18,334 bases of DNA, from NCBI GenBank assembly GCA_902476645.1, contig CABSEG010000061.1:1-18334 (forward strand), written 5' to 3'. Below, piece by piece: positions 1 through 6,275 of this stretch (the stretch's first letter is position 1; each line of letters begins with the position of its first letter). The notes below the pieces were generated by a model. That model saw only the letters and a list, made by a program, of their open reading frames with translations. It was not told the DNA's origin and did not search any database. Position numbers and translations under genes: made by a program. The stretch is from an uncultured Lachnospiraceae bacterium (GTDB taxonomy: Bacteria > Bacillota > Clostridia > Lachnospirales > Lachnospiraceae).

Positions 1-1
1 C

Positions 2-129
2 GTCATGCGGCAGGACAAGGAGAAGTTTAAAATCCCGAAAAGCTACAGCAGGCAATCCCGATCCAGACCATCTGGAGAGATGGAATCTTTCTGGTAGGGA
101 AAAACAAGTATGCTGGTGCTAGAATATAA
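2..129 (+). pseudogene. Frameshifted N-terminal fragment of a VirB4-like conjugation ATPase
   Basis: Bases 5-43 read MRQDKEKFKIPKS in one frame, and from about base 46 the next frame back reads QQAIPIQTIWRDGIFLVGKN before a stop at 127-129. Joined across a one-base deletion near base 43, this matches my memory of the N-terminus of the VirB4/TraE-like ATPases of clostridial integrative conjugative elements. Those proteins are normally several hundred residues long and power type IV secretion at the membrane; only about 41 codons remain here. The piece may extend left of the window. The family call rests on recalled sequence similarity, not a search. It is non-functional as it stands. Confidence 0.6.
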
Positions 130-194
130 ATAACACAAGTTGAACGTGAACTATTCTTAACATATATAATGAGGAACATATGGAGGAATGGATC

Positions 195-311
195 ATGGCA
201 ACACAGTACACCGAAAAATTTAAGAAAGACGCAGTATGATACTGAAAGGAGCATCCTGAGCTTGGCATAGGAAGATGCGCAAAGAATCTATGGATTAGCA
301 AGAGCGCATAG
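195..311 (+). pseudogene. Decayed IS3-family OrfA (transposase helix-turn-helix) remnant
   Basis: An ATG at 195 behind a GGAGGA-like site at 182-187 opens MATQYTEKFKKDAV, then two in-frame stops interrupt it, and the same frame continues KEHPELGIGRCAKNL and ISKSA before a third stop at 309. This follows the start of IS3-family OrfA (a short DNA-binding helix-turn-helix protein that is normally fused to OrfB by frameshifting). No OrfB, terminal inverted repeats or target duplications are visible, so it is a dead fragment. Together with the conjugation relic just upstream it marks a former mobile-element insertion zone. Confidence 0.65.
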
Positions 312-463
312 AGGATGTTGAGTTAGATAATACGGATGAGTATGTGAGGATGAAGCACGGAAGGGAGTGGGATCAGGTGAAAAAGCAAATTCTTCCTTCC
401 GGAGATATTCAGTATATTCTGGACAAAGAAAGTATCACCTATAAATATACATTTACAGAGTAA
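299..463 (+). pseudogene. Unidentified ORF tail, probably another gene remnant
   Basis: The frame is open from just after a stop at 296-298 to a stop at 461-463, giving about 54 codons. The only ATG, at 350, has no well-spaced ribosome binding site. The C-terminal part reads ILPSGDIQYILDKESITYKY and has normal-looking codon use, which suggests the 3' end of a truncated gene rather than random sequence. I do not recognise the family. The remaining bases up to 530 hold no supportable gene. Confidence 0.3.
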
Positions 464-530
464 AATACCTGTACGAAAAAAGTTTCCCGAAATGCAAAGA
501 AAACAGAGACAATAACCCTGCTGTATGGGT

Positions 531-1130
531 CTACAGCTTGGCGTCTTCACGCCCATCCCGAATGAAGAAGCTTTCGAGCCCGGCCTTGAGAAAGTGATCA
601 ATGGCCTGCTGTATACTCTTCCAATCTGTGCAGTGATTTTTCAGCATTCTCTTGTTAATGGCCAGGCAGCCGTTCATCTGAAAATAGAGCACGGCTTCAG
701 CCTGTTCATAAGAAAGGAGGCTGTTTTGCATGAGATTGGTAATAAAGTGTTCTTTTGAGAGGTCGCAGAGCTTCTCCAATAATCTGGCAGAAGCGATTTC
801 ATCAAAAAATAATGTCTGATATTGTTGACTTTCCTGCATCTTTTGACAAAAAGGGAAAGAACAGCTGCTCTTATCTGGGCACATCACATGATCAAACACA
901 TGGGTTGTGTCCTTCATAAAATTTTCTATTATGTCGTCTAACACATCGTCCAAATCATAGTAATGTAGATAAAAAGTGCCCCGGTTGATCTCAGATAACC
1001 GACAGATCTCTGTGACTGTAATTTTAGAAAAGGGTTTCTGTTGCATGACTGACAACAAAGAATCCTTGATGGTTTGTCTGGTGTAGCGGGTACGACGGTC
1101 TATATCTACATTTTTGTCTTTCTTTTTCAC
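531..1130 (-). CDS. TetR/AcrR-family transcriptional regulator
   Basis: This 199-residue protein is a one-domain-plus-sensor repressor of the TetR type. The N-terminal helix-turn-helix lies at about residues 17-62, with the hallmark segment ITVTEICRLSEINRGTFYLH followed by YYDLDDVL, which closely follows the TetR recognition-helix pattern (GxxxGTFYxHFxxKxxL). The C-terminal ligand and dimer domain is not diagnostic. I chose a GTG start at 1130 because it sits five bases behind AGAGGGA; the frame stays open upstream to an ATG at 1205 that would add 25 residues with no good binding site. It is divergent from cooC, so it may regulate itself and cooC. The ligand is unknown. Confidence 0.85.
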   Translation of the reverse strand: MKKKDKNVDIDRRTRYTRQTIKDSLLSVMQQKPFSKITVTEICRLSEINRGTFYLHYYDLDDVLDDIIENFMKDTTHVFDHVMCPDKSSCSFPFCQKMQESQQYQTLFFDEIASARLLEKLCDLSKEHFITNLMQNSLLSYEQAEAVLYFQMNGCLAINKRMLKNHCTDWKSIQQAIDHFLKAGLESFFIRDGREDAKL

Positions 1131-1199
1131 AAAATTCCCTCTTTTCTGGACAGATTTAAAAAAGTGTTCAAAAACAATACAACATTTTAAATCTGATGA

Positions 1200-1227
1200 T
1201 TGCAATAGGAGCTAAGATGATTATAAT
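1200..1227 (+). promoter_or_regulatory. Predicted sigma-A promoter of cooC
   Basis: TTGCAA at 1200-1205 is followed after 16 bases by a consensus TATAAT at 1222-1227. It is oriented towards cooC, which starts at 1290 behind a GGAGG site. This is a motif match only. Confidence 0.55.
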
Positions 1228-1261
1228 ATGTTTCAGACAAAAGTCAACAGATTGTTCATAA

Positions 1262-1274
1262 ACATACGATATGT
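1262..1274. promoter_or_regulatory. Small palindrome, possible operator upstream of cooC
   Basis: ACATA at 1262-1266 and TATGT at 1270-1274 form a perfect 5-bp inverted repeat with a 3-base spacer, just ahead of the cooC ribosome binding site. It lies between the divergent TetR gene and cooC, so it could be a TetR operator, but the arms are short and it may be chance. Confidence 0.25.
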
Positions 1275-1289
1275 ATCAGGAGGAATTCT

Positions 1290-2060
1290 ATGGGACGAAT
1301 TATTGCAATATCCGGAAAAGGCGGAGTCGGGAAAACTACATTGTGTGGATTGCTCATCCAATACTTGTGTGAGAGTGGAAAGAAGCCTGTGCTGGCAGTG
1401 GATGCTGATGCCAATGCGAACTTGAACGAAGTGTTGGGCGTTGAAGTCGGAGTAACGCTGGGAGAACTTCGTGAGGAAATCGAACGGGCAGGTGTGGATC
1501 CCAGGTATAAAATTCCAACGGGAGTCACGAAAGCTGCTTATTTGGAAAGTCGTCTGGCAGATGCCCTGACGGAGGAAGAAGATTATGATTTGATGGTAAT
1601 GGGACGCTCCCAGGGACAAGGCTGCTACTGTTTTGTGAACGGACTGGTTCAGACACAGGTACAGAAACTGCAGAGCCACTACCCTTATATTGTGGTGGAT
1701 AATGAGGCAGGGATGGAACATATCAGCAGGGGCATCCTTCCGGCTATGGAGATAGCGATTTTGATAAGCGATTGTTCCAGAAGAGGAGTGCAGGCAGCAG
1801 GGAGGATTGCGAGGCTGATGGAGGAATTGAATTTTCATCCTAAGAAAACCGGATTGATTATCAACCGGGCTCCTAAAGGCAAACTGGATGAGGGTACCCT
1901 GGAGGAAGTAAAGAAACAGGGACTGGAGCTTTTGGGTGTAGTGCCCCATGACGATATGGTATATCAGTTTGATTGTGATGGGAAGCCTACCGTAAAATTA
2001 CCAAAAGACTCTCCGGCGAGGGAAGCACTGAAAGAGATTATAGAAAAACTGGAATTATAA
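1290..2060 (+). CDS. cooC: CooC-type nickel-insertion ATPase for CO dehydrogenase
   Basis: This 256-residue cytoplasmic P-loop ATPase of the MinD/SIMIBI type is expected to use ATP to deliver nickel to the C-cluster of carbon monoxide dehydrogenase (or to acetyl-CoA synthase in the AcsF subgroup). The deviant Walker A GKGGVGKTT is at residues 9-17, DADANAN follows at 38-44, and the signature GCYC places Cys112 and Cys114, the pair that binds metal at the dimer interface in characterised CooC1. VVDNEAG (136-142) is the Walker B region. The start is set by AGGAGG nine bases upstream. No CODH gene lies in the window, but a relic of acsB sits 450 bases downstream. The gene appears intact, so a partner enzyme probably exists elsewhere in the genome. 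Confidence 0.88.
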   Translation: MGRIIAISGKGGVGKTTLCGLLIQYLCESGKKPVLAVDADANANLNEVLGVEVGVTLGELREEIERAGVDPRYKIPTGVTKAAYLESRLADALTEEEDYDLMVMGRSQGQGCYCFVNGLVQTQVQKLQSHYPYIVVDNEAGMEHISRGILPAMEIAILISDCSRRGVQAAGRIARLMEELNFHPKKTGLIINRAPKGKLDEGTLEEVKKQGLELLGVVPHDDMVYQFDCDGKPTVKLPKDSPAREALKEIIEKLEL

Positions 2061-2071
2061 GAGGTAGAAAA

Positions 2072-2311
2072 ATGAGACTTGAGAAGATACAGAAGTTTTT
2101 GCAGCAAAAATCCCTGGAGTTTACTTATACAGAGCAGGAAGGTCTGGGAAGTATTGATTTTGAATATCGGGGAGTAGAGTATCACATCTGGGAGTTTTTT
2201 GAAGGAACATATGGGGCCGAGAGCAATGTGAGAAATGGCGGCAGACAGGAAGACTTTTGGGGAGATTATGAGGCTGATATCCTGAAGGTTTTTGAAGATT
2301 GGAAGCTGTAG
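2072..2311 (+). CDS. Small conserved-looking protein of unknown function
   Basis: This 79-residue, acidic and aromatic-rich protein begins 11 bases after cooC behind AAGAGG and is therefore probably cotranscribed with it. It shows no signal peptide, membrane segment or cysteine motif. The alternation of charged and aromatic residues (for example FEYRGVEYHIWEFFEGTYG) suggests a compact beta-rich fold. I do not recognise a characterised family. Codon use and the ribosome binding site support a real gene. A role linked to CooC would be a guess from position only. Confidence 0.65.
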   Translation: MRLEKIQKFLQQKSLEFTYTEQEGLGSIDFEYRGVEYHIWEFFEGTYGAESNVRNGGRQEDFWGDYEADILKVFEDWKL

Positions 2312-2392
2312 AATGGGTGTTCAAAAGCCATGAGTCTATAGGGACTGAGGCATTTTTGAAAATGATGATACGGTGAGAGGGGCTTTCTATGA

Positions 2393-2539
2393 GCGTACAG
2401 CGCTTACGGTGTGTTTCGGGTCAAGGGTTTGGACTTTGTTTTGAACTTTGTGCGGGAGAATCCGGGAATGCGTCTGGATTATATGGAATATCCAGACGCC
2501 TATGTGGAACAGGGGCAATTGCTATGGGATTTCCGGTGA
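2393..2539 (+). pseudogene. Gene relic resembling a LysR substrate-binding segment
   Basis: This frame is open for 48 codons between two stops and has no plausible start. It contains SAYGVFRVKGLDFVLNFVRE followed by NPGMRLDYMEYPDAYVEQG, which resembles the part of LysR-type effector domains where a strand and helix precede the ExPDxxVEE-like segment. The identification is by recalled pattern and is weak. The similarity ends near base 2506-2515, where an acsB-like segment begins in another frame, so the two pieces may have been joined by a deletion. Confidence 0.35.
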
Positions 2540-2649
2540 TCACAAACGAAGATACTTTTCGGATTCCCAAAAGCCTGATCGTACAAAGGGATTTCTCAAA
2601 GTTTTGTGTCACATCTCTGGAGGCAAGAGGGATCACAGGGATTGGATAA
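2506..2649 (+). pseudogene. acsB: Internal fragment of acetyl-CoA synthase (acsB)
   Basis: About 47 codons read GAIAMGFPVITNEDTFRIPK, then SLIVQRDFSKF and TSLEARGI, before a stop at 2647-2649. This corresponds to the N-terminal-domain region of the CODH/ACS acetyl-CoA synthase subunit; the Moorella enzyme has GAIFTGFPVITDQ, then IPDW, and later ETRGIK with the same spacing pattern. The full subunit is over 700 residues and the cluster-A cysteines lie much later, so this piece cannot work. Its position beside cooC suggests a former Wood-Ljungdahl gene cluster reduced by deletion. The rest of 2312-2694 holds no gene. Confidence 0.6.
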
Positions 2650-2694
2650 CTATCTGTACAGTAATGAGCATACAAGAAACACCCTATTGGCTTA

Positions 2695-3261
2695 TTATCC
2701 ATAGCAGATCACCCCAATGACCCCACTGATTGCCATAATCATAATGGGATGGATTTTCCACTTGCGCACGATCCATAACAACAGAACAAAGACCATAAGC
2801 GCCACCCAATCTAAGGAAGATAACAAAGAATCTGGAATCGGTGTACTGGTACCGAAAAAGGCCAGTAAGAGAATAGTAGCTGCTGCTGATATAATCAGGC
2901 CAAGAGAAGCGGATTTCAGACCGTTTAATATCTGAAAAATATAGGTGGAATGCTGATGCTTCTGGAAAAAGCAATATAAGGCCAGGGAAATGATCACACC
3001 ACAGATAACACAACCCACTGTGGCAGCAATGGCACCGCCAATCCCTCCGATTTGAAGCCCCACAAAGGTGGAAGTGTTGACGGCCAGGGGCCCTGGTGTC
3101 ATCTGTGAAATTGTGATAATGTCTGTGAACATTTTTTCATTGATCCAGCCAGCCTGATCCACTACCTGTTCCTGGATGAGAGGAATGATAGCGTATCCTC
3201 CGCCAATACTTAGAAGTCCGATTTTAAAAAATGTCAAAAATAATGAGATAATTGTATTCAT
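2695..3261 (-). CDS. chrA: Chromate-transporter-family membrane protein, half-size subunit
   Basis: This 188-residue hydrophobic protein is a single CHR domain. Near the N-terminus it has the family glycine motif FKIGLLSIGGGYAIIPL and then SQMTPGPLAVNTSTFVG, the conserved TPGP segment. Five to six membrane helices are likely. Short CHR proteins occur as tandem pairs that together replace the fused ChrA; the partner is immediately upstream and overlaps by four bases (ATGA), indicating translational coupling. Family members export chromate, but in an anaerobe the natural substrate may be another oxyanion; that is inference. A divergent LysR gene flanks the pair. Confidence 0.88.
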   Translation of the reverse strand: MNTIISLFLTFFKIGLLSIGGGYAIIPLIQEQVVDQAGWINEKMFTDIITISQMTPGPLAVNTSTFVGLQIGGIGGAIAATVGCVICGVIISLALYCFFQKHQHSTYIFQILNGLKSASLGLIISAAATILLLAFFGTSTPIPDSLLSSLDWVALMVFVLLLWIVRKWKIHPIMIMAISGVIGVICYG

Positions 3262-3821
3262 TTACCTTTCTCCTTTGTCCAGAATACCCGCAGCACACAG
3301 AGGCAGCAGCACACCACCAAAATCAGGGCCACATGAATTTCAAACACAAAATTGGCGAGGAAGGCTCCGGGGATCAGGGAGGTCAAAAAGAAAGAGCGCT
3401 CCTTTTGAATCATGGAACACATGTCAATGATCAGATCCACGATGAGGGCTGCCACGCCCGCCTGCATTCCCTTAAGTACGGCTGCCACGATTGTATTCGA
3501 GATAAAAGCTGTATAAAAAGCTGATACCAACCCGAGGATTACGAGAGGCGGTATGACTGCCGCAATGCAACTGATGACTGCGCCGACGGCACCAGCCACC
3601 CGATACCCGGCTAAGGCAGACAGGTTGATGGCGATGGCGCCGGGCGTGGACTGTGCCACCGCAGCCATGCTCATTAAATCTTCTTCTGTAAAATATTGTC
3701 TTTGATTTACAAAGTAACGGCGCACCATTGGTACAACCACATAACCACCCCCAAATGTGAAAGTGCTGATAAATAAATTGACTGTTAAGAGCCATAAATA
3801 TGTATTTTTTTTCTGTCTCAT
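3258..3821 (-). CDS. chrA: Chromate-transporter-family membrane protein, partner subunit
   Basis: This 187-residue membrane protein is the first gene of the two-gene CHR operon. It carries FTFGGGYVVVPMVRRYFV near the N-terminus and AVAQSTPGAIAINLSALAG, parallel to the glycine and TPG motifs of its partner. The frame extends upstream to base 3917, but I chose the ATG at 3821 because it precedes the usual MRQKK-type cytoplasmic start and follows AAAGGA; an ATG at 3833 lies almost on top of that site. Its predicted promoter (3852-3880) would also be overrun by the longest version. With its partner it likely forms a heteromeric anion transporter in the cytoplasmic membrane. Confidence 0.87.
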   Translation of the reverse strand: MRQKKNTYLWLLTVNLFISTFTFGGGYVVVPMVRRYFVNQRQYFTEEDLMSMAAVAQSTPGAIAINLSALAGYRVAGAVGAVISCIAAVIPPLVILGLVSAFYTAFISNTIVAAVLKGMQAGVAALIVDLIIDMCSMIQKERSFFLTSLIPGAFLANFVFEIHVALILVVCCCLCVLRVFWTKEKGK

Positions 3822-3851
3822 AATAACGATCATCCTTTCTAAACTCTGTTC

Positions 3852-3880
3852 ATTATACTTCTTGTTTTGGAATCTGTAAA
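3852..3880 (-). promoter_or_regulatory. Predicted promoter of the chrA pair
   Basis: On the minus strand TTTACA (3880-3875) and TATAAT (3857-3852) are separated by 17 bases. The element overlaps the oppositely directed lysR promoter, the classical arrangement for LysR control of a divergent target. Confidence 0.55.
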
Positions 3881-3890
3881 ATGATATAAT
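3862..3890 (+). promoter_or_regulatory. Predicted promoter of the divergent lysR gene
   Basis: TTGTTT at 3862-3867 and TATAAT at 3885-3890 have a 17-base spacer and point towards the LysR gene starting at 3935. It overlaps the chrA promoter, so binding of the regulator could affect both directions. Confidence 0.5.
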
Positions 3891-3934
3891 TCTATTTGAT
3901 CCATAAATTTTATTCATATATAAGGGGAAACAAA

Positions 3935-4837
3935 ATGAATATCAGACAGTTGGAAATCCTGGAGGCGATCGAACAGAGCGGAACCTTTACGGGAGCTGCG
4001 AAAAAGCTGCATCTTACTCAGTCCGCCGTGTCCCATGCCATAAGTGAACTGGAACGGCAGGCAAAAACAGAGTTGTTTGACCGGTTAGCCAGAGGCGTCA
4101 GACTGACGCCCTGTGGGGTTGCGCTGTTAGAAGAAGCCAGAGGTATTCTGGCAGCCTGTAGAAGTCTGGAACAGAAGTTAGACCATCTGGAGGAACAGAC
4201 CCCCATTCATGTGGCTTCCAGCATTACGATTGCGTGTTTTTTGCTGCCGCCGATCTTAAAACAGTTGAAGAACTCGTTTCCGGAGCTTCAGATCAATGTC
4301 CGGGTAGCGAGTGCCAATCAGACTATGGAGCTTTTGCAGAGAGGAGAGGCTGATATCGCTTTCTGGGAGGGAGCCAAACCTAAGGGACCGTATCAGACTA
4401 TATTGCTGGGTTCTTACCGGTTATGTGCTGCGTGTGCGCCTGACTTTCCGGTTGTTGAACAGGCTTTGTCAGCTCAACAGTTGCGCAGATATCCATTGTT
4501 GCTCCGAGAACAGGGAAGTGCCATTCGGGATGTGTTGGAAAGTACACGCTCCTTTGTAGAGCAGAGGAATTATCCCGTGTGGGAAAGTGTGAATTCCCAG
4601 GCGCTTATCCAGGCCGCAAAAGCGGGACTGGGTATCACCATTTTACCGGAAAAGTTATTGGCAGATTCCCTGGCAGATCAGACATTGCGAACGATCCGGC
4701 TGGAGGGAATAGAAATGGAAAATAAGATGTTTGCAGTATTGTATAGAGAGAAATACCTTACGTTTCCTATGCAACTGATGCTGGAGCGTATAACCGAGAT
4801 GATCCAATCCCAAGATTTTGACCTTTCTTGCATCTAA
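3935..4837 (+). CDS. LysR-family transcriptional regulator
   Basis: This 300-residue protein has the N-terminal LysR helix-turn-helix at about residues 1-60, with MNIRQLEILEAIEQSGTFT, AAKKLHLTQSAVSHAISELE and LFDRLARGVRLTPCG, followed by a periplasmic-binding-like effector domain (about 88-295). The start at 3935 is set by AAGGGG six bases upstream; an in-frame ATG at 3896 would lie inside the promoter zone. It is divergent from the two chrA-like genes and shares an overlapping promoter region with them, so it most likely controls them. The effector is not evident. It converges on the HD-domain gene with only six bases between stops. Confidence 0.92.
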   Translation: MNIRQLEILEAIEQSGTFTGAAKKLHLTQSAVSHAISELERQAKTELFDRLARGVRLTPCGVALLEEARGILAACRSLEQKLDHLEEQTPIHVASSITIACFLLPPILKQLKNSFPELQINVRVASANQTMELLQRGEADIAFWEGAKPKGPYQTILLGSYRLCAACAPDFPVVEQALSAQQLRRYPLLLREQGSAIRDVLESTRSFVEQRNYPVWESVNSQALIQAAKAGLGITILPEKLLADSLADQTLRTIRLEGIEMENKMFAVLYREKYLTFPMQLMLERITEMIQSQDFDLSCI

Positions 4838-4843
4838 GAATGA

Positions 4844-5383
4844 TCAAAGTCGTGAGAGAAGTTCTAAGGCAAGTTCCAGATATTCTTTTTCTACAGTCCG
4901 GGATTCACGTTTTCGAAAGTCCGGAGCAGAATACAGTCTTCCGGTACTTCTGTTTTCTTCCCCGGGCATCATAGCTTTTAATTCATGTTCCAGTATTTCA
5001 TCATCGATTTGCTTCCAGGTTTTATCTTCTTTAGCAGAGAGGCTTTGGAGATGGAAGGCCTCCAGAATCACGTCCATGATGTTCTTTTCGATGGCAAGAT
5101 AATTGGAAAGGTGCTCTTTTACGGGGCGAATGACATCGGATAGGTAGGCCTCGCTGGCGTCGTGTAAAAGACAAATCAGGGCTTCTCGGGAGGTACAACC
5201 TCGTGCCTGCGCTTCCCTGGCACAGTTCAGACAGTGCTGCCCTACGGAATAAAAATAGTTCAGATGGCCGCCTCCTCTGCAAAGCAGGCTGAGTGCGTGA
5301 GCGATATCTTCCAGGCGGATATCTTCTTTTGCTGGATGCAGGGGATCTAATTTTCTTCCACTGTAAGTGGTCATAGTGCTCAT
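4844..5383 (-). CDS. HD-domain phosphohydrolase
   Basis: This 179-residue cytoplasmic protein has the HD-superfamily metal site: YSVGQHCLNCARE gives the first His, CLLHDASEAYLSDVIRPVK gives the HD pair and the following acidic/basic segment, and DDEILEHELKAM may supply the last Asp. It resembles YfbR-like nucleotidases and the stand-alone HD hydrolases often seen in Firmicutes and their phages, which act on nucleotides or nucleotide signals. The start at 5383 follows GAGGAAG. No partner gene is near: lysR converges on it and ahpC is divergent. The exact substrate cannot be told from sequence. Confidence 0.8.
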   Translation of the reverse strand: MSTMTTYSGRKLDPLHPAKEDIRLEDIAHALSLLCRGGGHLNYFYSVGQHCLNCAREAQARGCTSREALICLLHDASEAYLSDVIRPVKEHLSNYLAIEKNIMDVILEAFHLQSLSAKEDKTWKQIDDEILEHELKAMMPGEENRSTGRLYSAPDFRKRESRTVEKEYLELALELLSRL

Positions 5384-5511
5384 AGGCGTTCTTCCTCACT
5401 TTCAATAAATCGATTATAAGTGCTTTTACTGTAACATATTCATGAAAAAAATACTACTTCTTCATCATAAAACTCCAGATTTTGCACATAATTAGAATGT
5501 ATGTTTTGCCC

Positions 5512-5547
5512 AAAAAAAATACTTGTTTTTAAGGAAAAAAAACAAGT
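5512..5547 (-). terminator. Rho-independent terminator reading leftward
   Basis: ACTTGTTTTT at 5521-5530 and AAAAACAAGT at 5538-5547 form a perfect 10-bp stem with a 7-base loop, and on the minus strand the stem is followed by eight Ts (5519-5512). There is no T-run on the plus-strand side. It lies between the ahpC control region and the HD gene, so it would stop leftward transcripts before the HD gene. Confidence 0.6.
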
Positions 5548-5572
5548 TCTGAGAAAAATAGTCATTAGTAAA

Positions 5573-5592
5573 AATAATGAGAATTATTATGA
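5573..5592. promoter_or_regulatory. Fur/PerR-type box upstream of ahpC
   Basis: Bases 5573-5591 match the 19-bp Fur consensus at 15 positions, and in the 7-1-7 view TGAGAAT-T-ATTATGA (5578-5592) matches TGATAAT-N-ATTATCA at 12 of 14 positions. It sits directly upstream of the ahpC -35 element. Either a PerR- or a Fur-type regulator could use it. Confidence 0.6.
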
Positions 5593-5600
5593 AAAATGAA

Positions 5601-5629
5601 TTGACAAAGTAAGGCTTATGTGCTAGATT
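5601..5629 (+). promoter_or_regulatory. Strong predicted promoter of ahpC
   Basis: A consensus TTGACA at 5601-5606 is followed after 17 bases by TAGATT at 5624-5629, with a TG one base upstream of the -10 (extended -10). Transcription should begin near 5636, inside the palindromic operator. Confidence 0.75.
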
Positions 5630-5631
5630 TC

Positions 5632-5657
5632 AATTAGTTAGATATAACTAACTAATT
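5632..5657. promoter_or_regulatory. Perfect 10-bp inverted repeat at the ahpC start site
   Basis: AATTAGTTAG (5632-5641) and CTAACTAATT (5648-5657) are perfect inverted arms around ATATAA. The site lies just after the -10 element, where bound protein would block transcription. The core GTTAG-N6-CTAAC recurs at the feoA promoter (8534-8549). TTAG/CTAA half-sites recall DtxR-family operators, and a DtxR-family gene lies at 7980-8369, but the spacing differs from the classical DtxR site, so the regulator is an inference. Confidence 0.7.
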
Positions 5658-5680
5658 AAGAAGATAAGGAGGACAATGAG

Positions 5681-6244
5681 ATGTCATTGATTGGTAAAGA
5701 AGTTGCAGATTTTAAGGTACAGGCTTATCAGGGGAAGGAATTTCGAGAGATAACGAAAGAAGATATTTTGGGAAAGTGGTCCGTATTCTTTTTCTATCCG
5801 GCGGACTTTACCTTTGTATGCCCTACGGAGCTGGAGGATTTGGCCAACAAATACGAAGAGTTTCAAAAGATCGGATGCGAGATCTATTCGGTGTCCTGCG
5901 ATACGCATTTTGTACACAAGGCATGGCATGACGCTTCTAAAACAATTCAGAAGATTCAGTATCCTATGCTGGCAGATCCCACGGGGGCCCTGGCCAGAGA
6001 CTTTCAGGTAATGATTGAAGAAGACGGACTGGCTGAGCGGGGAAGTTTCATTGTAAATCCCGAAGGAAAGATTGTAGCTTATGAGGTAATCGCCGGAAAT
6101 GTAGGCAGAAATGCAGACGAACTTTTTCGCCGGGTACAGGCTTCCCAATTTGTAGCGGAACACGGAGATCAGGTGTGCCCGGCTAAGTGGCAGCCTGGAG
6201 CCAAGACCTTAAAGCCCAGCCTGGATCTGGTGGGTCTGATTTAA
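5681..6244 (+). CDS. ahpC: Peroxiredoxin AhpC, typical 2-Cys
   Basis: This 187-residue cytoplasmic enzyme reduces hydrogen peroxide, organic hydroperoxides and probably peroxynitrite. The peroxidatic Cys47 lies in FTFVCPTELEDL and the resolving Cys166 in HGDQVCPAKW, at the positions and overall length usual for AhpC. AAGGAGG is well placed before the ATG. The gene for its dedicated reductase starts 31 bases downstream, so the two form an operon ending at the terminator at 7951. The promoter carries both a Fur-family box and the GTTAG-N6-CTAAC palindrome, so expression is probably tied to iron or peroxide status. Confidence 0.97.
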   Translation: MSLIGKEVADFKVQAYQGKEFREITKEDILGKWSVFFFYPADFTFVCPTELEDLANKYEEFQKIGCEIYSVSCDTHFVHKAWHDASKTIQKIQYPMLADPTGALARDFQVMIEEDGLAERGSFIVNPEGKIVAYEVIAGNVGRNADELFRRVQASQFVAEHGDQVCPAKWQPGAKTLKPSLDLVGLI

Positions 6245-6275
6245 GGTATATCAGATGAGATAGGAAGGTGAGCAC

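Noticed and set aside
469..530. Hairpin GCTGTA/TACAGC (523-540) as a terminator of the TetR gene
   Set aside because: The stem is only six base pairs, overlaps the gene's end and has no T-run on the minus strand.
1233..1949. 238-codon minus-strand frame opposite cooC
   Set aside because: It is the antisense shadow of cooC, has no ribosome binding site, and its translation matches no family I recognise, while the plus strand has all the CooC motifs.
2389..2649. 86-codon frame starting with an ATG at 2389 as an intact small gene
   Set aside because: Only the part from 2506 resembles a protein family (AcsB); the first 39 codons do not, and a different frame looks coding there. It is better read as two relics.
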